Source of the DNA: CADEDV01 sp036374495
Lineage (GTDB): Bacteria > Bacteroidota > Bacteroidia > Chitinophagales > Chitinophagaceae
Direction: 5' to 3'
DNA: 60,671 nucleotides
Assembly (NCBI GenBank): GCA_965652975.1
Contig: CBFGYO010000003.1
Location: 1 to 60,671, forward strand
Positions 53,499 through 60,671 of this stretch are shown here, in pieces (the stretch's first letter is position 1; each line of letters begins with the position of its first letter). A program made the position numbers and the translations under genes. The notes beneath the pieces were generated by a model. That model saw only the letters and a list, made by a program, of their open reading frames with translations. It did no database searches and had not been told where the DNA came from.

Positions 53499-54533
53499 TT
53501 AACTGGCAAACCAGCTCTTTGCCGGCACCAACTTTTCCATATCCTTATTTCTTATCGCGTAATTGAAACCTTTGTGAATCGAAAATGCTCCTACCCGTCC
53601 CAGTTTATCTATAGCCAGAAAACCAACCTGGATATCTTTGGCCTTATCTTTTTTTATCCTGATTATTCTTTCGATAACTTTTTTGCAAGCCAGTTCAGGC
53701 GAGATGCCCTGGCGCATCAATTCTACTACGGAGTGCGATCCCGCAACGCGGATCACGTCTTCTCCCTGCCCTGTAGCTGTACATGCACCTACTTCGTTAT
53801 CTACAAACAACCCGGCGCCAATGATCGGCGAATCGCCTACCCGCCCACGCATTTTAAAACCTGCACCGCTGGTAGTACAACTACCACTCAGGTTGCCGTT
53901 GGCATCCATCGCTACCATGCCGATAGTGTCGTGATTCCATTCTCCGTTCTCAAGCTTATGCGGTGCAAAGGGTCCATGTCCTTTTTTATTTTCAACGTTG
54001 ATGGCTGGAGGCTGGTAACGTGATGTCTTCAGCCATTCTTTATAGCTCTTTTCCGCACTGTCAGATAATTTCTGCTCCTCCAATTGAAAACCCTCAGCAA
54101 TTGCAAACTGCTGTGCGCCGCTGCCTACCAGCATCACATGTGGTGTTTTTTCCATTACGCGCCTCGCTACAGAAATTGGATGTTTGATACGTTCAAGAAA
54201 AGCAACACTGCCGCAATTGGCATACTCATCCATAATGCAGGCATCCAGCGTTACAATCCCATCACGGTCAGGATTAGCGCCCAGTCCCACACAGCAACTT
54301 TGTTCAGCTTCGGTTACCATTACACCCTTTTCCACTGCATCCAGGGCTCGTCCCCCGGATTGCAATACCTCCCAGGCAGCTTTATTTGCTGCCAGCCCTG
54401 CACTCCAGGTGGATACTACCAAAGCTTTTCCCTTTACCGCAACCATTCCTGGGTTTGCGGCCGCAACTTTGCCAAGAAACATTCCGAGCGAACTGAGTGT
54501 GGAAGTTTGTAAGAACTTTCTCCTGTTGAACAT
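53499..54533 (-). CDS. N4-(beta-N-acetylglucosaminyl)-L-asparaginase (glycosylasparaginase)
   Basis: Ntn-hydrolase that splits the GlcNAc-asparagine bond of N-linked glycans. 344 residues with a Tat-like signal (NRRKFLQTSTLSSLG). Self-cleavage occurs before the nucleophile Thr in HDTIGMVAMD. Also seen: WSAGLAANKAAWEVLQSGG and the GRVGDSPIIGAGLFVDN substrate region, which fit aspartylglucosaminidase rather than plain asparaginase. Probably periplasmic. Possible operon with cutC. Confidence 0.9.
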   Translation of the reverse strand: MFNRRKFLQTSTLSSLGMFLGKVAAANPGMVAVKGKALVVSTWSAGLAANKAAWEVLQSGGRALDAVEKGVMVTEAEQSCCVGLGANPDRDGIVTLDACIMDEYANCGSVAFLERIKHPISVARRVMEKTPHVMLVGSGAQQFAIAEGFQLEEQKLSDSAEKSYKEWLKTSRYQPPAINVENKKGHGPFAPHKLENGEWNHDTIGMVAMDANGNLSGSCTTSGAGFKMRGRVGDSPIIGAGLFVDNEVGACTATGQGEDVIRVAGSHSVVELMRQGISPELACKKVIERIIRIKKDKAKDIQVGFLAIDKLGRVGAFSIHKGFNYAIRNKDMEKLVPAKSWFAS

Positions 54534-54662
54534 GTTGATTGTTTATGTTTCGAAATTAAAGGAAAAGGTATGAGTGGACTCGAAAAAGTGTAGGATAAAA
54601 CTGGTTTAAAAGGTAATAATTTAATGCCCGTTAGGTATAGTAACTCTATCAGTCAAACCCTG

Positions 54663-54788
54663 GTTTCTCGCGGCGAACGCCACGATAGAGTGCGACGCAG
54701 CGATATTTATATAATTCATCACATAATTGAAAACAGCCTTATAATCACCGCTGCGTCGCTGCATTTTTTAGCGTTCGCCGCGAGAAAC
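54663..54788. repeat. Complete CTCGCGGCG-type palindromic element
   Basis: GTTTCTCGCGGCGAACGC (54663-54680) pairs perfectly with GCGTTCGCCGCGAGAAAC (54771-54788). Inside, TGCGACGCAGCG pairs with CGCTGCGTCGC. The middle is AT-rich. It is in the divergent gap of the AGA and FMN-reductase genes. A half copy occurs at 3578-3645. Confidence 0.75.
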
Positions 54789-54813
54789 AAAGTTTAACAC
54801 ACCCAAAACAGCT

Positions 54814-54849
54814 TTTTCAATGTTTAAACATTGAAAATTCGTATATTTG
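54814..54849 (+). promoter_or_regulatory. 24-bp perfect palindrome next to a -7 box (FMN reductase promoter)
   Basis: A perfect 24-bp palindrome with core CAATGTTTAAACATTG spans 54814-54837. Four bases later comes TATATTTG (54842-54849), a good -7 box 24 bp upstream of the ATG. The palindrome covers the expected -33 region, so a bound repressor would block RNA polymerase. The regulator is not in the window; a MarR- or HxlR-type factor would fit. Confidence 0.65.
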
Positions 54850-54872
54850 CATCATAAACGTAACACACACAC

Positions 54873-55436
54873 ATGAAAATTGAAATAATATCAGGAAGTC
54901 CAAGAGTTAACAGCCTTACACGCCGGGTGGCCCTTCATTTGAAAAACTGGGTGAAGGAAAATACCAGCCACGACATTGATCTTATTGATCTCAAAGACTG
55001 GAACCTCCCTCCTGTTCAATCTGTTTTTGTATCGGTAGAAAAAACACCCGATGAATTCAAACCACTTGCAGAACGTGTATTCAATGCAGATGCATTTATC
55101 CTCGTTACACCTGAATACAATGGAAGTTATTCCCCCGCCTTGAAAAACCTGCTTGATCATTTTCCAAAGCAGCATCATAAACCATTTGGCATAGCCACCG
55201 CATCACCCGGAGCATTGGGTGGGATACGCGCCGCACAACAATTATTATTGTTGATACCGGCCTTGTTTGGACTTGCATCACCGTACCTGCTGGTAGTACC
55301 ATCAGTTGACAAAAAGTTTAGTCCCGATGGTGACCTGCTTGAAACAAGTTTTCAAAATAGCGTACACAATTTTATCACTGAATTTATGTGGCTATCGGAA
55401 AAGGTAGTGCAGGAAAAAATACAGGTTGCATCCTGA
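54873..55436 (+). CDS. NADPH-dependent FMN reductase-like protein
   Basis: 187 residues of the flavodoxin-like NADPH-dependent FMN reductase family, with GSPRVNSLTRRVALHL (phosphate loop) and TPEYNGSYSPALKNLLDHF (flavin site). Cytoplasmic quinone, azo or FMN reduction is likely. Its promoter carries the 24-bp palindrome. The pirin gene follows after 37 bp, same strand. Confidence 0.9.
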   Translation: MKIEIISGSPRVNSLTRRVALHLKNWVKENTSHDIDLIDLKDWNLPPVQSVFVSVEKTPDEFKPLAERVFNADAFILVTPEYNGSYSPALKNLLDHFPKQHHKPFGIATASPGALGGIRAAQQLLLLIPALFGLASPYLLVVPSVDKKFSPDGDLLETSFQNSVHNFITEFMWLSEKVVQEKIQVAS

Positions 55437-55473
55437 GATCATATTATGATTATCATTTAAAAAAAGGAATTAT

Positions 55474-56352
55474 ATGGCTACTAAAAAAACAATAGAAGCC
55501 GTCATTGCTCCACCGCCGGCACATATGGTTGGCGACGGCTTTAGGGTACACAGCTTTTTCCCTGGCGGACGATTGATTGATAAAAAAAGAATGAGTCCTT
55601 TCTTTTTGCTTGACTACAATGCGAAAGTCGATTTTTCGCCTGCCGTTGAGCCAAGAGGAGTTGGCGTACATCCCCACCGCGGTTTTGAAACCGTAACAAT
55701 CGCTTATCATGGAAGAATTGCTCACCACGACAGCGCAGGCAACAGTGGTGTAATTGGTGAAGGCGATGTGCAATGGATGACTGCGGCCTCCGGCCTTTTA
55801 CATAAGGAGTATCATGAAGAATCATTCAGCAAAAGCGGGGGATTATTTCAAATGGTACAGCTATGGGTAAACCTACCGGCAAAAGATAAAATGACCGCGC
55901 CCAAATACCAGGAAATAACAAAAGGCATGATGGGCAATTACAAATTGCCCGACAATAACGGAACTATAGAAATCATCGCTGGTGACTACAAGGGAACCGC
56001 TGGTCCTGCATCTACCTTTACGCCGCTACATGTATATAATGCCCGTTTGAAAAAAGATGGAAAAGCCGCGTTCACCTTTCCTGCAAAATACAATACCGGT
56101 ATGCTCGTCATTGAAGGAAATGTGCAAATACTGGACAGGGAGGTTGCTGCCGATCATTTTGTGTTATTTAAAAATGAAGGTGAAGAAATAAATATTGAAG
56201 CTTCAGAAGATAGTGTCGTATTGGTTCTTTCCGGCGAACCGATCAATGAACCTATTGCACAGTACGGCCCATTCCTGATGAATACATGGGAAGAATTAGA
56301 ACAGGCGATACAGGATGTTAATGCGGGGAAGTTTGGAGTTCTAGAAGACTAA
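55474..56352 (+). CDS. Pirin-family protein
   Basis: 292-residue bicupin. Metal ligands in HPHRGFETVTIAYHG, IAHHDSAGNSG and ASGLLHKEYHEE, with the family GEGDVQWMTA. Pirins bind iron and can be quercetinases or redox sensors. Likely operon with the FMN reductase under the 54814 palindrome. Its stop is 2 bp before an AGATAAAAG element. Confidence 0.93.
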   Translation: MATKKTIEAVIAPPPAHMVGDGFRVHSFFPGGRLIDKKRMSPFFLLDYNAKVDFSPAVEPRGVGVHPHRGFETVTIAYHGRIAHHDSAGNSGVIGEGDVQWMTAASGLLHKEYHEESFSKSGGLFQMVQLWVNLPAKDKMTAPKYQEITKGMMGNYKLPDNNGTIEIIAGDYKGTAGPASTFTPLHVYNARLKKDGKAAFTFPAKYNTGMLVIEGNVQILDREVAADHFVLFKNEGEEINIEASEDSVVLVLSGEPINEPIAQYGPFLMNTWEELEQAIQDVNAGKFGVLED

Positions 56353-56354
56353 AT

Positions 56355-56439
56355 AGTTAAAAGTTAAAAGATAAAGTTGTACTTAATCGGAATTCCCGAC
56401 TGGATCCAACTTTTATCTTTTAACTTTTATCTTTTATCT
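56355..56439. repeat. AGATAAAAG-type element bridging convergent stops
   Basis: The left arm AGTTAAAAGTTAAAAGAT... (56355-56378) and right arm 56408-56439 surround a core GAATTC palindrome region. The left end is 2 bp after the pirin stop. The right arm contains the final Asp-Lys-Arg codons and stop of the NTF2-like gene (56427). Confidence 0.8.
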
Positions 56440-56915
56440 ACCCCAGCTTTGCCTTCCATATAATGAAGCAGACTACGCTTGGCATTATTCTGCACTTTTT
56501 TCTTCATCCACCCCATCCATCCAAATAGTTTGCCCTTCCACCCCAATGCCTGGCCAATCCATGTACTTAACCGGAACGCATCGCTGTGCTCGACAATTTT
56601 GCCATCTCTCAATCGCATAAATGCCTTCACATTATTTACAACAGGATTACCGGTTTTGGAAAAAGTATAGCTCGCTGTCCACTTACACGTCGCATACTCT
56701 TCATCGATGAGATCGATCGTGGAAAAATCCAGTTTAAAATCCTTTGCATTCTTACATAGCATTTCCCACATCGATTTTACTTCTTCCCCTTTTAATATTA
56801 GAAACACGGGATCGCTAAAAACAATATCGTCACTATAGCAATCATTCATCGTTTGATAATCCCGTGCCTGGAAGGCTTTATAAAATCGTGTGATCACGTC
56901 TGCATTGTTTGGCAT
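56427..56915 (-). CDS. NTF2/SnoaL-like protein
   Basis: 162 residues of the cone-shaped NTF2-like fold, with FYKAFQARDYQTMNDCYSDDIVFSDP split over two strands and MRLRDGKIVEHSDAFR. Such proteins bind small molecules or catalyse isomerisation; here no catalytic set is clear. The last residues (VDKR) are encoded by the repeat at 56408-56439. Confidence 0.85.
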   Translation of the reverse strand: MPNNADVITRFYKAFQARDYQTMNDCYSDDIVFSDPVFLILKGEEVKSMWEMLCKNAKDFKLDFSTIDLIDEEYATCKWTASYTFSKTGNPVVNNVKAFMRLRDGKIVEHSDAFRLSTWIGQALGWKGKLFGWMGWMKKKVQNNAKRSLLHYMEGKAGVDKR

Positions 56916-57068
56916 AAAATAAAGATGTATGTGAATACAGAATGAGTAAATTTAAACTATCGAAATTGAAACAGGTAAGAATATTTTTCTTATTTCATTC
57001 TGTTCACTCTACTACATCCGAACTTCATGCAGTAACGATTTATGTCGTATCAATATCAGTAATTAGGT

Positions 57069-58202
57069 TTAGTGTTTATTAATATCTACATGTATACTAA
57101 ACTGGATACGGTTAGCCTTACCCTCAGCATCATCAAAGTTCGTTCTGATACCATGCAAGTATTCAATTCCGGCAAATGCGCTTTTATGGAACTGCCATAT
57201 AAGGTTGACTGCCCCGTAGAAAGCACTCTTAAGATCCGAGCCGGGCTGCGAAGATAGATTGTCTTCACTGCCATAATTAGCCACAACAAGTGTTGAAAAT
57301 GCCGGGCTCCAGAAGTGCCTGATACCTGCTGTATAACCAATACCTGAGATTGCAGTCAGTTCATCATTGGCATCCGGTGCCGCAAACTTACCACTTCGAT
57401 AACGCGATATACCCGGGCCGGCAATTACCTGGTAGATAAAGTAATCCTTTTTAAGAAAGTTTATTTGACCCGAGAGGTTTACTCCAAACAACCCGGTTGA
57501 TTCCGTTGAGTCAGTAGCAGACCTGAACCGCACTACGCCTGCAAATCCAGACAATTGAATATGCCCCCATTTGCCGGTTTTTCTATATCGGGCTGTAAAA
57601 TCCGGAAGAAAAGTTTCCATCTTACCAGGTTGTGCCATTGGTTGCACATTGATACTTGGTTCTTCTAAAGCGATGCCTATATAGCTATTCCTGCCGGTGT
57701 GTATCTTATATCTGATTATTCCGTGACGTACAAATGCATAAGCTGTCGGTTTTTCAAAATCCAGAGTCGGCGGAATAATATTTTCATCCATGAAATTTGA
57801 CCAATATTGACCCGCAAGCAGTTTACCACCGATCTCAACATAAGCATGACGCAAACGAAATGCCCCACTGGTTCCGTAAAAATCACCTTCAACATAAGCT
57901 CGCAAATCGGTTTTGCCCGCGGGTGTTTTGAAATCCAACATCAACCTTGTCTCATTTGCCTGTAAATGCGTATTCGTACCTTTTGAACCATCGGTAGGAA
58001 TTTTGGAAACATCAAAAAAACTAGGTGAGTTAATTGGATTAAGATCATGTATGAAGTCAAACTTCACATATCCACCTATTGTTATCAATGAATTTGTTTT
58101 AGGAATCTTCCACCACCCTGCCGGAACGTCGACTGTTGAGTCCTGGGCTGAAGCCTGCACACAAAAGCATACAGACCAAAGCATAGTTTGAATATACCGC
58201 AT
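57069..58202 (-). CDS. DcaP-like outer-membrane porin
   Basis: 377 residues from the ATG at 58200-58202; an ATG at 58238 overlaps the upstream gene. Signal peptide ends VQASAQ. The start of the barrel (TIGGYVKFDFIHDLNP, LQANETRLMLDFKTPAG, RLRHAYVEIGGKLLAGQYW) matches DcaP-type trimeric porins, which pass dicarboxylates or other anions. The final strand ends in HVDINKH. The gene starts 10 bp after the carbonic anhydrase stop, so they form an operon. Confidence 0.82.
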   Translation of the reverse strand: MRYIQTMLWSVCFCVQASAQDSTVDVPAGWWKIPKTNSLITIGGYVKFDFIHDLNPINSPSFFDVSKIPTDGSKGTNTHLQANETRLMLDFKTPAGKTDLRAYVEGDFYGTSGAFRLRHAYVEIGGKLLAGQYWSNFMDENIIPPTLDFEKPTAYAFVRHGIIRYKIHTGRNSYIGIALEEPSINVQPMAQPGKMETFLPDFTARYRKTGKWGHIQLSGFAGVVRFRSATDSTESTGLFGVNLSGQINFLKKDYFIYQVIAGPGISRYRSGKFAAPDANDELTAISGIGYTAGIRHFWSPAFSTLVVANYGSEDNLSSQPGSDLKSAFYGAVNLIWQFHKSAFAGIEYLHGIRTNFDDAEGKANRIQFSIHVDINKH

Positions 58203-58212
58203 ATGGTAAAAA

Positions 58213-59073
58213 TTAATTTTTAGAGGAGATATCATCAATGGTCAGCGTTCTTTCATTAAGGGCCTGCGTGGGGCGATTATTATTCTTTAGTCTTGATGAA
58301 AATGCGGTGAGCTGATCCTTACTCATCGAAATCGGATCTCGCAATACAAGCCATTGTACATTTTCGGAACAGGGAGGTGTTGTCAACGACCCTATATAAT
58401 GGTAGGCATAAAGTTCTTTTGGTACTAGTACTCCTATTGTTACATCTACGCTGTCATGCGTTTTCTTTTCACCGGGAGCATTTGGAAGATATTTGATAAG
58501 CTGGTCAAAATTTTTATTGTGCATGCCTTCCTGTACTAACACGCCAATTACGGCCAGACTTTTATCTTCAGCCTGGTGTACCAAATGTATTTCCATCGGC
58601 GAATGTTTTCCGTTTACCGTATGTTCGCTGGGAGTGTGAAAATGAAATTGCTTCAGACCATAAACTTTTCCATTGTAGGTGATTGCGCTTCCTTCTTCTG
58701 GGGTTACCTGTATAGTGTGCCCATTATTGATAAGCTCTTCCATATGTTCGTTGTGGGCAATTCGCAAACTCGTCGTTTTGTATTCAACTTTCCACTGAGA
58801 TGCCCCTTTACCCGGGCCGGCCATTAGATTTATCGGCGATTGCGATTTCCCGGTTCCACATAGAGCATATACGGGAGATAATTGTCCCCAGCCTGCAGGC
58901 CCTCCTTCCTCACTATAGCTCCAATGTACCGGCCTGTCTGACTTAGTTGTAACAGTACTCGCTGAGGTATCGGTTTTTCCTTCTTTGGATTTGTCTGCTT
59001 CATTGGAGTTGCATGATGATACACCTGCTATTGTAAACAGCATGCCTACATGTAAAAGTTTAATTTTGAACAT
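58213..59073 (-). CDS. Alpha-class carbonic anhydrase lipoprotein
   Basis: Hydrates CO2 to bicarbonate. 286 residues, with lipobox VSSC (Cys21), so it is anchored in the periplasm or outer membrane. The zinc ligands are in FHFHTPSEH (two His) and MEIHLVHQ (third), with the SQSPINL and TTPPCSENVQW family motifs. Followed by a porin, possibly for bicarbonate or organic anions. No regulator is seen. Confidence 0.93.
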   Translation of the reverse strand: MFKIKLLHVGMLFTIAGVSSCNSNEADKSKEGKTDTSASTVTTKSDRPVHWSYSEEGGPAGWGQLSPVYALCGTGKSQSPINLMAGPGKGASQWKVEYKTTSLRIAHNEHMEELINNGHTIQVTPEEGSAITYNGKVYGLKQFHFHTPSEHTVNGKHSPMEIHLVHQAEDKSLAVIGVLVQEGMHNKNFDQLIKYLPNAPGEKKTHDSVDVTIGVLVPKELYAYHYIGSLTTPPCSENVQWLVLRDPISMSKDQLTAFSSRLKNNNRPTQALNERTLTIDDISSKN

Positions 59074-59435
59074 GATTATGGTTTTTAGATCAAATAAAAT
59101 TTGCGGCTATTTCTATTTTTTTGAAAACGATATAGATTGAGTTATGGTTGGAAATACAACCTTAACGGTCTAATCATCAATATTGACGTGCAATTTTTTA
59201 ACCGATAGCAGGAATTGCCTCAGTGGCGCCACTGGTACGAGGGGATAAGCAATGTTAATCGTTTTTGCCTGGGAAGTAGAATGAATTTAAACAGGATTTG
59301 CACATAATTATCATTTTGTGCAAGACTGGATTTATAAAGTGTAATGTATACAGAAGATATGTTCGGCCTGTATTAAAAATATTTAAATACAGGTGAATGC
59401 AGAATATGTAAATTTAAAGCTTCAAAAACTAACCC
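59074..59435. other. Divergent intergenic region
   Basis: This 362-bp gap separates the carbonic anhydrase start from the CocE start. It has the palindrome CAGTGGCGCCACTG (59221-59234) and the hairpin TTGCACA/TGTGCAA (59298-59323), either of which could be a regulator site. No gene or clear promoter is supported. Confidence 0.5.
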
Positions 59436-60671
59436 ATGCGAAAAATTTCCCTGTCTATTTTTTTGATTCATTGTATTTTATTCTCCTTTGCCCAATTTGA
59501 ACAGGATTCGGCATGGATACGAGATAATTATTTGAAAGTAGAACAAAACATCCCGATGAGGGATGGCATCAAACTATTCACCTCTATTTATTATCCAAAA
59601 GATCAAAGTGAAAAACATCCCATCTTAATGGTACGGACGCCTTATTCCTGTGCACCTTATGGAACAGCATATTCGCCGCGTCTGTGGGAAAGATGGAAAT
59701 ATTATGCAAGGGAAAATTATATTATCGTAATACAGGATGTGCGTGGGCGCTGGATGAGCGAAGGGGTATTTGAAGATGTGCGACCATTTATTAAAGACAA
59801 GAAAACCAAAGATGATATCGATGAAGCCAGCGATACGTATGATGCCATTGACTGGATGGTAAAAAATTTGCCTAACAACAATGGAAATGTGGGTGTATTC
59901 GGCATTTCTTACCCAGGCTTTTACTCCACCATGGCTGCTGCTTCCAATCATCCGGCATTGAAAGCCGTGAGTCCGCAGGCGCCGGTAACCGACTGGTTTA
60001 TCGGCGACGACTTTCATCACAATGGAGCTTTCTTCCAGCTTGATGGCTTTGCATTTTATTCCGGTTTCGGCAAGCCAAGGCCCGTACCAACTACGGTAGG
60101 TCCCACGGGTTTCAATTTTACTGTGCGCGACAACTATAAATTCTTCCTTGAAGCTGGCACGTTGAAGAATCTAGCAAAACTTATGGGTGATAGTATAAAG
60201 TTTTGGAAGGATGTGTATGCGCACCCCGATTATGACGCATGGTGGCAGGCAAGAAACGCACGCAACGCCATGAATAATTTAAAACCTGCCATGCTATGGG
60301 TTGGAGGTTTGTTTGATGCAGAAGATTGCTGGGGTGCGTGGAACAGTTATAAAACCAGTGAAAAACTCAATCCCTCCATTCACAACAAGCTCGTGATGGG
60401 GCCCTGGTATCATGGACAATGGGCGAGCCAGGACGGTAATTACCTGGGAAATGTAAGGTTTGGAAGTAATACTGCCTTCTGGTACCAGAATAATATTGAG
60501 CTGCCTTTTTTTAATTATTATTTGAAAGGAAAAGGCGACAAGCCTACTATAGCGGAAGCAACAATATTTTATAGGGGTGAGAACAAATGGCATAAACTGG
60601 ATCAATGGCTGCCAAGAGGAATAGATCTTTTGGTTTACTGTCTGCTGGCGGCCATTGATCCAGTTTATGCC
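59436..60671 (+). CDS. CocE/NonD-family hydrolase, partial
   Basis: 412 codons to the window end. A signal peptide ends LFSFAQ. The X-Pro dipeptidyl-peptidase/alpha-amino-acid ester hydrolase fold is seen through MRDGIKLFTSIYYPKD, VIQDVRGRWMSEG and the nucleophile elbow GISYPGF (Ser158). It hydrolyses acyl or amino-acid esters and is exported. Sequence is family-like up to YRGENKWHKLDQWLP, but the last 19 residues lie in a fold-back and are not reliable. The 3' end, with the jelly-roll domain, is missing. Confidence 0.85.
   Translation, partial: MRKISLSIFLIHCILFSFAQFEQDSAWIRDNYLKVEQNIPMRDGIKLFTSIYYPKDQSEKHPILMVRTPYSCAPYGTAYSPRLWERWKYYARENYIIVIQDVRGRWMSEGVFEDVRPFIKDKKTKDDIDEASDTYDAIDWMVKNLPNNNGNVGVFGISYPGFYSTMAAASNHPALKAVSPQAPVTDWFIGDDFHHNGAFFQLDGFAFYSGFGKPRPVPTTVGPTGFNFTVRDNYKFFLEAGTLKNLAKLMGDSIKFWKDVYAHPDYDAWWQARNARNAMNNLKPAMLWVGGLFDAEDCWGAWNSYKTSEKLNPSIHNKLVMGPWYHGQWASQDGNYLGNVRFGSNTAFWYQNNIELPFFNYYLKGKGDKPTIAEATIFYRGENKWHKLDQWLPRGIDLLVYCLLAAIDPVYA
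60589..60671. repeat. Terminal inverted repeat (fold-back) at window end
   Basis: 60589-60613 and 60647-60671 are reverse complements at 24 of 25 positions (core GGCATAAACTGGATCAATGG), with a 33-nt loop. It falls inside a conserved gene exactly at the end of the window. This points to a chimeric fold-back read or assembly error more than to a biological repeat. Confidence 0.7.

Noticed and set aside
1..60671. tRNA, rRNA, insertion sequence, prophage or toxin-antitoxin genes
   Set aside because: I looked for tRNA T-loop patterns, transposase motifs (DDE, HUH) and phage proteins and found none that could be supported.

Overview
The window is a piece of a Bacteroidota chromosome, most like the Chitinophagaceae. 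The evidence is the type B ribosomal protein L31, several CarboxypepD-regulatory/TonB-plug outer-membrane barrels with the Bacteroidota sequence style, Bacteroidota-type promoters (TTTG, 20 nt, TAnnTTTG; for example at 3490-3521 and 29838-29869), the lack of Shine-Dalgarno boxes, and many Bacteroidota lipoproteins. No phage, insertion sequence, CRISPR array, rRNA or tRNA gene was seen.

Layout. 1-4.5 kb: housekeeping genes (triosephosphate isomerase, a GlmU-family protein, L31, YajQ) with a partial duplication of the tpiA 3' end. 4.6-12.1 kb: two tandem paralogous outer-membrane barrels and a LytTR-type two-component system. 12.2-14.9 kb: threonine aldolase and glucose-6-phosphate isomerase as an operon. 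14.9-27.7 kb: secreted and envelope proteins (triple-repeat lipoprotein, metallophosphoesterase, BNR-repeat protein, peroxiredoxin-like protein), SMC, a seven-heme cytochrome c, a GH88 unsaturated glucuronyl hydrolase and a YihY membrane protein. 27.9-36.6 kb: thioredoxin-reductase-like oxidoreductase, ArsR regulator and SRPBCC protein with a clear double operator, then hydrolase, MOSC, GNAT, two tandem universal stress proteins, arginase and DUF1684. 36.8-42.8 kb: a TonB-dependent receptor and a pfkA-pyk operon. Together with tpiA and pgi this puts four glycolytic genes in 42 kb.

43.4-52.7 kb is the most coherent accessory system. A minus-strand arm has a DUF1080 (3-keto-disaccharide hydrolase family) lipoprotein, a cytochrome c lipoprotein, a sugar isomerase/epimerase-like TIM barrel and a Gfo/Idh/MocA oxidoreductase. 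A divergent plus-strand arm has a nucleoside/H+-symporter-like MFS permease, a hydroxypyruvate-isomerase-like TIM barrel, a GMC flavoprotein dehydrogenase, its gluconate-2-dehydrogenase-subunit-3-like partner and another TIM barrel. I read this as a periplasmic C3-oxidation route for glycosides: the GMC/subunit-3 pair oxidises the sugar, the cytochrome takes the electrons, the DUF1080 protein and TIM barrels cleave or isomerise the keto-sugar, and the permease and Gfo/Idh enzyme handle the product. 52.7-60.7 kb: CutC and glycosylasparaginase, an FMN reductase-pirin operon behind a 24-bp perfect palindrome, an NTF2-like protein, a porin with an alpha carbonic anhydrase, and a CocE/NonD hydrolase cut by the window end.

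The non-coding DNA is unusual. Seven of nine convergent gene junctions contain a palindrome, from at least six unrelated sequence families, and the other two junctions are only 3 and 5 bp long. One AT-rich family (AGATAAAAG-type) occurs at six loci and supplies the stop codon of at least two genes. The last 83 bases form a near-perfect fold-back inside the CocE gene, which looks like an assembly or library artefact.
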